From positions 5,090,209-5,154,208 of the forward strand of contig JAJEKV010000036.1 in assembly GCA_021234155.1 (NCBI GenBank): DNA of 64,000 nt, given 5' to 3'. The position numbers and the translations under genes were made by a program. Under the pieces are notes generated by a model. That model saw only the letters and a list, made by a program, of their open reading frames with translations, did not search any database and had not been told where the DNA came from. The first letter of the stretch is position 1, and each line of letters opens with the position of its first letter. This stretch comes from Isoetes taiwanensis (taxonomy: Eukaryota > Streptophyta > Lycopodiopsida > Isoetales > Isoetaceae). Of this stretch, positions 47,835-58,871 are shown piece by piece.

Positions 47835-50800
47835 ATGACTCATGCCACAAATCTACCGAGACTGTCTACAATGTGGAGGGTTCTTTCCCAGACCGCTGCT
47901 TTGAACTGTTCTTTCCGAGGAGACGCCAGGTAAGAGAGGTATAGCTTGTACCTCAACTGTGGGACCAAAGCCTCAGGCTGCGTCTCCGCATTCCTGAACA
48001 CCTTCATGCGTCGCCGCTTCCAAATGAGCCACAACAACCATGCTTTACACAAATGAAAGGCCGGACTCGAGGGTGGGACCACCGCTAGGGTACACCCCAA
48101 AAGAACCTCTTGACTACAGAGTGAGGTATGGAAGAGGCGCCTGGACCCACCTCCATGCCTACTGGATATGTAAGCAAAGAAACATGCAAAGGTTCGGGGT
48201 CTCCACACATGCACCACACATAGGGCGCCGGTCGGCCGATCCACGGATTGATCCCGTGAACCCACGTGTTCACCCTCGGGGCGATGCACAATCACGCCAC
48301 AAGAATACGCCTTGAATCTTGGGGGCGAGGATTGGGTTCCATACCCATCTCGGATGTAGGCCCGATCATCTCCCGTGTTTGAAGCTCCAACCATCCGGAG
48401 GCGGCTCATCTGAATTGCGAAGCCCATAACAGGATCTCCACGAAATTTGAGGGGTCTACCTTGGGGTGACACTTCCACACACGTCCCGATGCACGTGGAG
48501 GGTTCAACGGCAAAGCATTAGCCACCGCGCCCAAATAGCACAATCCCCTCTTGAAGTTCGAAATTTGTGGCGAAAGATGCGCCAAGGTGCCAGCGCCCAT
48601 CAATATACCACTCCGCCGTCAGCACCCCGTTAATGCCCACTGCGCCGAACCGCGGATCGGCGGGGCTACCGCTAAAAGGTCGCAGCGTGGTCCGAAGCGG
48701 AATCCACCAAAGCGGCGCCTCCAACCGAATGCACCTGGTGGCGTCAATTGCAAGCGGCCAGACCGGACCTGCTCCCAAGCTTCGCAAAGAGCCCCTTTCA
48801 AAATGGAGAGGCATGGCGTATGGCCTAATATCCACGAACAATGCCCAAGGGGGCCTTGCGAGCACCCGGGGCGGCTTGTGGAAAACTATCGAGTGAGACA
48901 ACGGCCCGATGAAGCAAGACCAAGCCCCGAGAGTCGAGCACCTCCTCAAGAATGGCAAGGACGAACTTAGACAAGAGGATCTTGCCATGCGGCCAGAGGT
49001 CGAAGAAGCCCGGAGCCCACCCGCGACCTTTGGGGAGCGCCGCATTTCCACCAAGCCACCTTAACGGCGACCCCCTCCTCATTGCCTCCCCATACAAAGT
49101 TACGCACCATAGAGGAGATTTCACGGACCTTGCTTTCTGGTGCCAAGATGATAGAGGCCATATAAATATGAGTCGAACACAGGCGACTTACTTGTGCTTG
49201 TGACCACGCCCGACCATGGGCGGCTTCCCCCCTCCACCAATTAAAGGTGCGGCCTTGAGACCCACGAAATGTCCTCCCACACGGTGGCGCTGAAATGGTA
49301 GATCTGCCGGGCAAGGATACCCAAAAGCCTAGAACATGTGCCTGCTGACTGAATTAAAGCCAAGGGGTGGGACCGCGATCGCTTGGGCATGGGGTCGGTG
49401 CCGACCCTATCTGGGAACACTTGCCGTCCAATTCATAAAGCCCGGAAGCAAGGGAGAGCATATCGGCTCCTCGCCGTGTTTGACAAATTTCCCTCATCGG
49501 CACAGCCAAGAAGAGGCGAATCCTCGACATCTTACGACTCCCCAATCTGCTGCGACCCATCCAGCCATCCCTCAGCCCCTCGACCACACCGCCTCCTACT
49601 GCGAGAAGTCAACAAGCTGCGAGAGGGCCTCACAACAATGGTAAAGAGGAAGGGTGCCAAGGACATCACTGGCGAACTCCAGCGCCCCCACACTAAAGAT
49701 CGAAGATGACTCACCATGACCCGGGGAGGGTGGCTCACGGCGGGCGTTAAAAGCTTCATCACCATTCTTGGTAAAAAGCTCCCGCATCAAAGGCTAACAT
49801 CATCCTTTTTTGGGAGCGTCCACGAGCGGTATCATATGCCTTTGCGAAGTCCGGCTTCAAATCACGAAATCTGGCGACTTTGTTTAGCGTGCCCGGTGAA
49901 TGCCCTCAAATCGCGGTGCTACATTGCTAAGAATACACTTTGGGAATGAAGCGGGCGCATGGGACTAATGGTCTCCTTCAAGACCACACTGCGATCTAAG
50001 CGAAAGTGCCTTACCAATGATTTTGTATCTTGCCAAACGAAGCGTAATGGGGCGTCAATCGAGGAGATGACGGCTGGTTCCTTCACCTTCGGTATCAAGG
50101 AGATGCGGCCCGTGTTGAGCCTATAGTCCAGCGCATGCACTGGGCGGATCTTGATAGGTGCTTTCACCAAGAGTCCCCACCCGGTCCCAATATTCTTGGA
50201 AGAACTTCGGCCCAGGGATGCCATCGGGGCGAGGGGCACTTGTGGGGGAGCCAAGGCACGGCAAGCCTCCTCCGGCTCACGCTTTGTGGCCCGGGCGCTG
50301 CAACATCTACCTTCTCTCTGCCGACACTTTGCCGCGACACTTTCACGAGCACAATCTCCTCCATCACATCCGTGTAGGGATATCTCTTTTTTCTGAAAAA
50401 TTGAGAGAAGTGCTTGAAAAGTAGCCTGCGATGTCTGCCGTGAGTTGAACCGCGACCATCGGCCAATGCCGGTGGCGACATTGCGGCGGCGTGCTTCTTT
50501 TGTCGGCGCGACCCTGAAGAACATTCGAGGAATTAGTGTCCCCTTCCCATGGCAATGACCCACAGCTTTAACCCTTGCACGAGCAGCCCTCCTAGATTCA
50601 TCTGGCTGCAATGTGGCGCCAAGATCTCATTCTCCGCACCCCATCGGGGCCGATTTGAGACCTAAGGACCTCCAACTTCGCGATACAGCACCTCTAACAC
50701 CTCCCTCTCTTGTCGTGCTTTCGCCCGACTCCCCCATGACTTGGCCGAATGCCTTGACCTCACTAAGGCCCGCACCATTCCCTTCATCCCGAAATTATCC

Positions 50801-51620
50801 TAAAGGTACGAAACCAGATCTGGCGGCATCCCCAAGAAAATCAGCATCCTTCGGTGGCGGTGTTTAATTTAAACAGTCGCAGTCGCGGCTCGCCCTAGCT
50901 GCAGCCGCTCCTTTGAGATCAACGAGGAAAATGGTCGAGGATACGCGGTAGACAAAATGTTAGATGCCTTTGGTAGAGGCGCTGGTCATTTGCCGGGTAT
51001 TCACATAGCATCGTGTGGTCGAAGGATTATGCCGGCCCGATCCCGTCCGATTACCCACGTGAGCGAAGAATTAAGCCCGCCGCCTACCCGGATACAAGGA
51101 GTCCAAGAACATCATCCATCGCTGCCGCTCAAAACCACACTTGCGACTTCCGCCTCCTGCACACATCTATCATGGATGGACTCCACCATATTGAAGTCAC
51201 CCAACAACGGCCAAGCCACATCCGCCCCCAAAGGATGCGACCTTATGCCTTAACGACGCCCATAACGCCCTCTGCGCTGCGCACTATTGTGGCGTGGGAC
51301 ATTCACAATCCCCACTCGTGCGGGCCCTCACGCCACTTGACGATGACCCACCGCCCCGATTGGTCATGGTGAAAGTCACCGCACATGCATCTTCCACGCA
51401 ATGGCGGTCCCACCCTTAGAGGCTCCAGAGGTGGCAACCGGCATAGTATTGCGGCCCACACATGTCCAAGCGATTACCCGGCGTTCCCCACAGGACGCTT
51501 GTGTTCACGAAGGCACAAGATATCTGGATCCAACTTACGAGGCGGCCAACGCCACTCTGCGTTCTTTTTCGCGGTGTGGCGCACCCCACGAACATTCCAG
51601 CTCACTATCTTCTTGTCCAT
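47835..51620 (-). pseudogene. LINE ORF2 (endonuclease and reverse transcriptase), broken
   Basis: Starts at ATG 51620 with MDKKIVSWNVRGV, the first strand of the APE-type endonuclease, then LDPDILCLREHKRP (normally QEHK). The metal-site region GDFNMVESIHDRC lies near 51195. The reverse transcriptase begins near 50150 with LNTGRISLIPKVKEPAVISS; its FADD catalytic box is recognisable only as a damaged remnant near 49500 with bases missing. The C-terminal part (49050-47840) has FHKPPRVLARPPWALFVDI, WYIDGRWHLGASF and a Cys/His stretch, ending LHIVDSLGRFVA-stop. Homologous C-terminal sequence occurs at 63447-63976. Frameshifts are frequent, nonsense changes fewer. Confidence 0.8.
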
Positions 51621-51639
51621 AACTACTACTACTGAGACG

Positions 51640-53892
51640 CAGGATCTTTACGATGCTTCTTTTTCCTTCGCCGTCTTGCCGGGCTCAAACCCGATCCGAG
51701 TCATATGGAACAAGAGCGGCGGATTATCTGTGGAGTGCAACCTCCCGCCTCGAGATCCACCTCATCGCCCCACGAGCATGCCCAGAACCACCTTATCCGG
51801 TTCCATCCCCTCCGAGGAGGCTTGGGTGGATCTTTGCATCCAGTCCGACGGCTGCACCAACCGCTCCTCAACCCGTCCCGAGCCCAACTGCAAGGATTGC
51901 CGCTGCTTTCGACCCGTTCACGAAGGCTGGCGGATGTGCACGCAACCACGGGCCACCGTCTGCGGAGATCACGACCCCCTGCCCCATTGGCGGCTGCCAG
52001 CCCATCATCATCCGTCGCGGCTTCTGCGGTCTATCCGATGCCGGGGCGGTGAGTCCCTGGCCCGAAGGGGCCTCCTCCACCCAGCAGAGCTTGGGGCCGG
52101 AACACACTCCCCATCTGTGGAACCTTCTTCATTGCCTCTTGCGGAGCCCCGGTGTTGGCGGGCCTGCACTTTCGAGAATTGAGCGGGCGACACGGAGGCG
52201 GGAAACATTCTCGAATCTACGCCCCATTCAGCGGCGAGGGAAAACCGAAAGTACCATTCTCCTCCTCCCTAATGTCACCACAACGAGGGAGGCAATGGAC
52301 TATCCGCGGGTAGAGCAACACAAATCTTAGGCTCCCGCACTATGGAGTCGCAATATGACCGCCAATCCCATTGGCAATGCAATCATGAACTCCGGCAACA
52401 ACATATCCGGCGGGAAGATCCATTACACGAAACCAACATGGGATCTTCGGGCCGCCGACAAGGACCGAAGCGCCACGCCAGAGTGTAATCTTTGGTAAAT
52501 CGGTAATTCCCCACATGAGGTCCACCCCTCTCGCTATTATTCTCTCCACTACCGGGGGAGCATCGAACATGAGGAGGAAGAAATTGTTCCCTAGGAACTT
52601 CAGGGACTGAAACGGCGAGATGCCCAACCGCTTGAAGTGAGCCTGCAGCCACCCGCCAACTCTCCTGGTGTCCAGCACTCCAGTATAGTACACCAGCACT
52701 GCGCACGAGACAAGGTTGGAAATCGACCTGAGGTGTTTGCGATGATCAAGCTCAACTTCGGCGGCCCAGGAGAGCGATGGGGTCCACACGGCAACTCCCT
52801 CTTGTTGTGCCGATTCAAGAAGGCCAAAGCCTCCTCCATCCGATAAGTGTCGGCCGCGCCACGATTGTCTTGGGATCCATTCTCGAGAACCGCCCGGGCG
52901 TGAAAGCCGGCTCCACCGTGTCGTTTGTCGCCCACGCGGTCCCTTGCCTAACTCCATGTCCTTCGCCCACGCCCCCCGGACTTGGGATGTCCCCAATCCG
53001 GCGGCTTATGCGAATCTTTGTGGCGTACCACCACACCCCCATGCCCGGCCGAACTACACCGTCACGCCCTTTGCAAAGGATCCTCCGGCAGCGAGACAAG
53101 GCGGTGTGGACTGCATTTTGGAGTCACTGTCTCAAGTGGCGGCATGCTGGCTGGGACCACAAATTCTGCTTGCCCCCACCGCTTGTACATCCCGGCCAGA
53201 AGACTCCTCACCGGACCGCCTTTCCACCCAGGACCTCCATAGGGCCCCCGCCCGCAACCCTAGCTGGCTGCCCACCCAATCCAAAAAGAGCTTCCTTCCT
53301 ATCTCCGATCTCCACAGGCCCTTGCCCCGACCCTGGCTGCTGCGCCAGAGGGGGAGCTTACTGCTGTCCGCCCTACCCCTTCTCCCCCCAACACACTACA
53401 CATCTCAGACCGATGGGTACCAGCCTGCAGTGGCCCGCTATCCCCTCCGCTCATCGCCTCAGCGAAGACGACCAGGTCCTAGCCACAGAGCAACCGGATC
53501 TGTTGGCAACACAAATCCTAGCCCAGCTGGCCGGCCATGAGGCCCAGGAGCTCCCGCGACAACCAACCCTACTCTGATGCTGCCGGATTGGTCAGCACCT
53601 TGAAGCTGCTGCCCCACAGCCCCCGGAATCGCCTCCTCCCCTAACTGCTGCCCAGATGCACCCAATCCATCGTAGATGAACGAAGGCGAATCAACTGTTG
53701 AATCAAAGCCCCGGTGGTCGATTCTGGCGGGCGCCTCGCCACCTTAGGAATCCGCTTAGGCGGAGTTGAATGATTCGCCAGAGCATGAGCATCAGTCCGG
53801 CCGTTGCTAGCTCCTGCCATATCACCCTCAGGATTCCGAACCCCCGCTTAGAGCTCCTGAAGGCGCCGCCTTAGTTCCGCCGCCATCGCCAT
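51640..53892 (-). pseudogene. LINE ORF1 (gag-like, DUF4283-type), broken
   Basis: ATG at 53892 begins MAMAAELRRRLQEL and meets a TAA, then the frame resumes with MAGASNGRTDAHALANHSTP. The middle, best seen at 52996-52340, reads ISNLVSCAVLVYYTGVLDTR, GWLQAHFKRLGI, SLKFLGNNFFLLMF and VDLMWGITDLPKITLWRG. This is the RNA-binding DUF4283 fold that opens ORF1 of plant L1 elements, followed by a Pro/Arg-rich C-terminal part. ORF1 protein normally coats element RNA. At least one stop and several frameshifts prevent expression. Confidence 0.7.
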
Positions 53893-53903
53893 CGTTCTAT
53901 ATC

Positions 53904-53918
53904 ATTAACTCATCTATG
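53904..53918 (+). repeat. Target-site duplication of the LINE (right)
   Basis: ATTAACTCATCTATG, matching 47687-47701 exactly. With the LINE removed, the two sides join into uninterrupted AT-rich spacer. Confidence 0.9.
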
Positions 53919-54853
53919 TTGTATGGGTGTTATCAATGTAAACACTTGTTATTTACTTTAACTCATCCTTGCAGAGCAAGTGGGTTTTAATTGTCACCTC
54001 ATTGTCAACCCTATGACCAAATCTAAAGAATAGACCTCAATCTCATGTCACAAAGAAGCAATGCTTCGTTCTCAATCTCATTGCTACAGAGAACCAAATA
54101 TACAGTAAGTAGCATTTCATGTTGCCAAAAGCTATATAATAGTGTCCTTTCCTAAACGCATTGCCAAATTTGACCACTGATATAGTAATTGACACTTTCT
54201 TACTCCTCTCCTACATCCTCAAACTTATAGATCAACAACAAAATATAGAATAAAATCCATTACGTAAGTTTTTGAAGGACGGAAAAAGCTTATTAATCAA
54301 AGGTGAACATTAAAAAGTGTACATATCTCATCTAGTTGTGTAAGCACAAGAAAATGCTCCTGAAACACGACCCTAAAGCATCATGTACTTACACTAGCAT
54401 ATGAGACTAATGATAAGGAACAACAGAGGTTTTTCTTACAACACTTACATTACATAGTTTTTTCTTAAACTGTTGTTGCTTCGCTAGCAAGAGCATCTAA
54501 TGTCCTTGTTGCTTTGCTGGAAGGGGCATCAAGGCTATGCATAGGCTCTTGATTTTCTCTAATTCTTGCGAGTTCTTGCTTTTGCAACATGAATTTCCTT
54601 TCAAAACTCGCTTCAAAACCATGCTTCAAAAAACAAGATATCTGCTTCTACCTGGTGCTTCTATCTAGTTCTTGCCATAGAATGATCGTTCCAGCAAATC
54701 CTCACCAAATTGAGCATGAAATGGCTCAAACACGAGCTTGACGATGAATCTCATGGAATCCGCTGCTATAATGGCAAGAAAAATTCTAGAAAAGCAAACA
54801 AACTACTGGATCGGGTAATCTTTAGGTGGACGAAGGTTACGGAGGGAAAAGTT
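53919..54853. other. No supported gene
   Basis: AT-rich spacer. A short diverged repetition around 54480-54530 (TTGCTTCGCTAGCAAGAGCATC against TTGCTTTGCTGGAAGGGGCATC). A 134-codon ORF at 54710-55114 owes much of its length to the foldback inside it and is not supported. Confidence 0.4.
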
Positions 54854-54963
54854 CATGAGCACGGAAGTTTCAGGAAGAAACTTGTTGGTGGTGGCGTCGC
54901 TCGCCGTTGGCACCGCTCACCGCTTTTGCCACCAGCAAGTTTCTTCCTGAAACATGCTCATGA
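54854..54963. mobile_element. Foldback hairpin 1 (110 bp, about 40-bp arms)
   Basis: CATGAGCACGGAAGTTTCAGG...AAACTTGTTGGTGG on the left pairs with CCACCAGCAAGTTTCTTCC...ATGCTCATG on the right, with a small bulge and few mismatches; the loop is about 25-30 bases and GC-rich. It may be a MITE or a small-RNA precursor-like hairpin. No target duplication identified. Confidence 0.7.
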
Positions 54964-55206
54964 AAGTTTCTCCTTCCTATGCCTTCAATCCGGATGCTTT
55001 GCACCAAATAAAAAATCGCTAAGAACGGCATCTTCTCTGCCTTTGAAAAACCAACGAGAGAACACGGAATATCTGGCCATTCTCCAAGTTTGCATCCCTA
55101 GAATGTCAAGGTAAGTGGATCCAGATTCCTGCTTGATTCAAGATCATTCTTATCAAGAATGAAAACTCGCTGCACAAAGACCAGTAGAATCTAGTCATTG
55201 CTTACC

Positions 55207-55341
55207 ATGACGTAGTGGAGATAGGAAGGGGCCAGGCATTCTTGCCGCCCCCGATCCGGTCGAAACGGCGCCCCAGGGATTCTCAGGGATTCTCGGGGGG
55301 CGGCAAGAATGCCCTCCCCCTTCCCGTTCCACATCACATCA
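55207..55341. mobile_element. Foldback element 2 (about 135 bp)
   Basis: GGCATTCTTGCCGCCCCC at 55234-55251 is exactly inverted at 55296-55313. Pairing extends outward imperfectly (ATGACGTAGTGGAGATAGG against ATGATGTGATGTGGAACGGG, reading each arm from its outside end). The loop contains a short direct repeat GGGATTCTC. GC-rich in an AT-rich setting. Confidence 0.7.
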
Positions 55342-55973
55342 TCTCTAAAACCTTCAATCCTAAGAAGTATCTTGAATCCTTCCTATAACATTCTAATGTA
55401 TTGAAACACATAGGAGTACACCTCAAACACCATTAACAATCATATGTAAGACGGTATACTTTCTACATTTTTCAGACCTTTAGATATATAGCAAGGAATA
55501 GAATGGGCTATTTACATAGTAAGTAATAGAAATAGATTCACCATCTAGTAGCGTCCAAGGTATAATCAAATATCAGTAAATGAAGATTTCTTTGTTTTAT
55601 TCTACAAATACTTTGACCACCATAGTAAAATTCCCAAAACGAAGCACATGCAATATCACATGAGGAATTTCTATTTTCATAGCTTTGAATCAAACTTGAA
55701 CACTGGCCATCCAAAATTCTTAGTGCAAATCATCTTTTTCTATATCCACTTTATTTTTCTCAGCTCTTTGCAAATCTTATGTAACAAAAATACAATCCTT
55801 GATCGTGCCCACATTATCGCTTTACGGCTTCCTAACTTTTTCCTTGAAGGTCCATAATGTAGCTGGAGCATCAACATCCTGTGTTTTTCCCTTTCCTTCT
55901 TACCATGATGCCCAAATGCTCTGATGCCCCAGTTGAAATGCCATGTGCTCATATCAAATGTTTTGCTAGGGGT
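55342..55973. other. No supported gene
   Basis: AT-rich spacer without recognisable coding or repeat structure. Confidence 0.4.
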
Positions 55974-56074
55974 AATGTTCGTTGGCTGGCCATTATGTGG
56001 GGTAAGTCCACCTGGAGAGCACGTTAGGGCGAGCCAGTAGCCCCACCCCACGTAATGGCCAGCCAGCGAACATT
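55974..56074. mobile_element. Foldback hairpin 3 (101 bp, 30-bp arms, two T/C mismatches)
   Basis: AATGTTCGTTGGCTGGCC (55974-) and its inverse ending at 56074 pair over 30 bases. The only two differences between arm 1 and the inverted arm 2 are T for C, so a transcript of the plus strand would keep the pairing through U:G wobble. The loop is about 41 bases. Consistent with a MITE whose methylated cytosines have started to deaminate, or with a hairpin small-RNA source. Confidence 0.7.
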
Positions 56075-57252
56075 TCCTCTCGAAATGTTAGGGCAGTCCA
56101 CATTTCGCACGTGCCGCCCCCGTTTGTTCAATACGGCGAGCATTAGCAGCCTGCCAGGTGGCACTAGCAGCCTGCCAGGTGGGACAAGAAAGTTATAGGA
56201 TGTTCTTCAAAAAAAAAAAAAAGTTATAGGATGTAATAAAGGTGATAATATGGAGAAATGTGGCCTACCCTAACATTTTGATGACAAAGCAATTGTCATG
56301 ATAAACTTAGTTTAGAATTCATCTTTGCCTAAACCTTGAAAGATCTTCTAATCTGAATGAATACCTATCAAGAGCTCGTACCCGATTCCAGAAAATGGTC
56401 ACGCCTGAAGCCATGACTTGCTCATGCTTCAGCCTGACTGCGTTATGTCGAGTTTAGCTGGCTGCAAAAGGGCTTTTATCATAGCGACCTCCTGTTCCAG
56501 ATGCGATGGACGTTGCTGAAATGGCCCTTTTTGCCTTCATTTTCTTTTCATCCTTTCCATTTGAGATAACCACCAAAAAACTAATCGGAAAATCTTTACC
56601 TAGAACAGGAGGAACATACATGTCGATCAAAAAGAAAGGGCCTGCAAAATTTATTGGAAAAATGTACCCAAAAAAGAAAAAAATTAGCTGTTATTTTTAG
56701 CAAAAAATTTCAAAATATTTGTTTTGGTTGTTGTGGGAGATTTTGTTTTTTTTTTTTAATTTGGAAAAGAAATAAAAATTCAAAAATCATTGGCAAGTTC
56801 ATGAATAACATACAAACCATTAAATACAAATATAACATAAATCCTATAACACACCAAAATAAAAAAAAAAAATTTTGATTTTTTTTTTATAAATATAGCA
56901 CAACTAACACTGTTGCAAATTAAATGGGAGTGTTGCAGCACTCCCATTTTGTAGATTCCCTTTTAAAAAACACCACATTTCTAAAATTGGCCTTTTTTGA
57001 AATTTGTTGAGAATTTGAAGAGGTTTGGTGTTTTTTTCCTTTCATTTAGAGCCATCATTAGACGACAACTTTGTAAATAAAGAAAATAAAAAAAAGGCGA
57101 AATTTAGGCATGAATTGGAAAAGACTGAAATTAAGACAAAAAAAAAACACTGAAATAGGAAGGAAAAGGTAATTTTATTTTTTTAATAAAATTCTATACA
57201 TCAATATTGGCAATTCATTGTAGTAAATAATAATTAATTTAGCATAAAGTAG
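56075..57252. other. No supported gene; AT-rich
   Basis: AGCAGCCTGCCAGGTGG is directly repeated near 56145-56178, and AAGTTATAGGATGT near 56191 and 56221, separated by an A run. From 56650 to 57200 the sequence is A/T homopolymer-rich. A small perfect stem AAATGGGAGTG/CACTCCCATTT sits at about 56922-56949. It should include the 3' flank of the methyltransferase gene. Confidence 0.4.
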
Positions 57253-58756
57253 TCAAAGATCTACATCATAGTCCTCATTATTTTTCTTGCTGGTCTCAAC
57301 ACTATCTTTCTCTGCCATCTGCTCCTTTGTTGGAGACTTATCACCTTTTGATTCTGCCTTGTCCTCTGGAATAGTAGCTAAAGCTACTTCTTTAAGCTCT
57401 GCAAAGGTGGCCTCGTCGTCTAGTGAGCTTGAGAAAGGAGGTTGTATCTCTAAGGACATCAGCTTAGCATAATCAGATGAAGACTTTGCCCCTAAATCTT
57501 GATTTTTATCTGGTAAAGTAGGTAAGACAGCCAATCTCATCCTCTTCACAGCCTCCTGGTCAATGTCCACGGCTACACAATTGCGGCCCTTCTTAAGTGC
57601 ACAAGCAATAGTAGTACCAGAACCAGAAAAAGCATCAAGCACTCAATCTCCTGGACGCGAGAACATGTCCAGGAGATGGTTGATGAGCTTTTGTGGTTTC
57701 TGATAGTGATTTACAATCCTGCCTTGTGCACTTGGGTCCTGCAATTTCTATAAGAACGCTGAAAACTCTAGGACGTTTGAAAAATTTTGGCAGGCGGCAG
57801 TGTTAAGTGCTCCATGGTTCTCTTCCCGTCAAAACTCCAGTAAGCAACATGAAGGTACTCCACCTTGCTGAGCAACCTTGGTCCTCCACCATGATAATTG
57901 ATGTTCGTTCTGTACCTAGTAACATATTTGAAGTGAAGTTAGCAAAAACAAGAAAACAATTCGAAAACTAGAACCAAAGTAATCCTATTCCGAAATACGA
58001 AATGTAATTGAAGAGGCTAGCAACTGTATTCTGGAATAAGACTTACCGCACTGTGTTTTCATATCCCACGCCTCGAACCGGAGAACCGGTGGTTTTAAAA
58101 GCGGATTCTACCAAGCCAGCCTGCATGCTAGAATGGAATACAACTAGACGCCAATGCTTGGCCATTGTGATCTGCTTGATGCAATCAATGAATACATTGA
58201 ACTCGGAAAATTTGAAGGGTTGGTCGTCATAGCGGCTAGCAGTAGGGAAGGTCTGCAAGAACCAAAGTAAAGTCCTGTGGCTTAACCGTTCCGACTAGTT
58301 TCGTGCAATCGCCATGAATGATCGAAAACAGGTTGTTTTGATCAAACATGCAAAATCTTTCATAGTCGGAGGGTTCTGCATCAATAGTCCTCCTTTCAGC
58401 TAACGACCTCTCTTCCCATGCAGTTCTAAACAAGTGCATGAAGCCCTCGGGAAGGTCTTTGTTCTTTTTCTTGCTCTGTAAGAGAAAATAAAACTACTAT
58501 TGTTAACACATCGCAGGTTAAGAGGAAATAAAATGAGCAGACTTACCCAGCCCTCAAAGTTTGGAGCGTAGGGCTTTTGCAAACGTGAAGAAAAGTCAGT
58601 ATGCTGTACTTACCACCTGCACCTCTGGTTACGAACCACTGTGTTTGAAAATTTTCGTAAACCGCAGGCTCATCCGTGTTCTTCGTCTGCTTCATTGGAT
58701 GTGGCCGTTGGACCAGCTTAAGCACTTTCTTTGGTGCTTTCTTGCTTCCTTCTTGC
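57253..58756 (-). pseudogene. Bacterial-type DNA amino-methyltransferase (N4/N6, beta class) gene with introns, broken
   Basis: Belongs to the N6_N4_Mtase fold (PF01555) that methylates adenine N6 or cytosine N4. Exons: 58756-58614 (Lys-rich linker, then ENFQTQWFVTRGAGG, GTAAGT donor); about 58573-58547 (PYAPNFEGW); a clear 71-bp GTAAGT...TTACAG intron at 58546-58476; 58475-58047 with LFSIIHGDCTKL and TLVLADLPYC, the motif IV position (usually DPPY or SPPY, here DLPY); intron 58046-57916; then 57915-57738 onward with INYHGGGPRLLSKVEYLHVA; then NHYQKPQKLINHLL (the HPTQKP element) and VLDAFSGSGTTIACALKKGR, the FxGxG AdoMet site, followed by VAVDID. Motif IV before motif I is the beta-class order. 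Damage: a frameshift just after DLPYC near 58248, another near a T run at about 57780, a TAG near 57755, and TGA at 57643-57645 where a Trp codon is expected just before VLDAF. A Ser/Lys/Glu-rich tail ends at 57253. Spliceosomal introns show eukaryotic residence. Confidence 0.8.
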
Positions 58757-58871
58757 CTACCAAAGTAATGTTTATAACAACACTAACAATTGCTAATTTG
58801 TGCATTAAATGAAAGCAAAAAGAAGAAAAAACAGCCAGAAAAAAGTTGCACAAGCACAACAGGAAAAAGGT

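Larger units (their letters stand above)
47702..53903 (-). mobile_element. Complete-length L1-like LINE with poly(A) tail and 15-bp TSD
   Basis: A 6.2-kb non-LTR retrotransposon on the minus strand. Its 3' end is a pure A23 tail (T at 47703-47725); its 5' end is at 53903, only 11 bp before the first ATG of ORF1. The identical 15-bp duplication ATTAACTCATCTATG on both sides proves insertion by target-primed reverse transcription. It is markedly GC-richer than the flanks. ORF1 (DUF4283-like) and ORF2 (endonuclease, reverse transcriptase, C-terminal Cys/His region) are in the expected order but broken by many one- or two-base indels and stops. Overlapping frames on the plus strand here are antisense artefacts. 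Two further copies of related LINEs are at 14.8-16.1 kb and from 63.4 kb. Confidence 0.9.

Noticed and set aside
48085-53577. Long open frames on the plus strand across the LINE (up to 266 codons)
   Set aside because: They are antisense to LINE ORF1/ORF2 and arise from GC-rich codon use; the minus strand carries the recognisable LINE motifs.
54710-55114. 134-codon ORF
   Set aside because: Its length depends on the internal foldback hairpin, whose two arms it reads; no domain seen.
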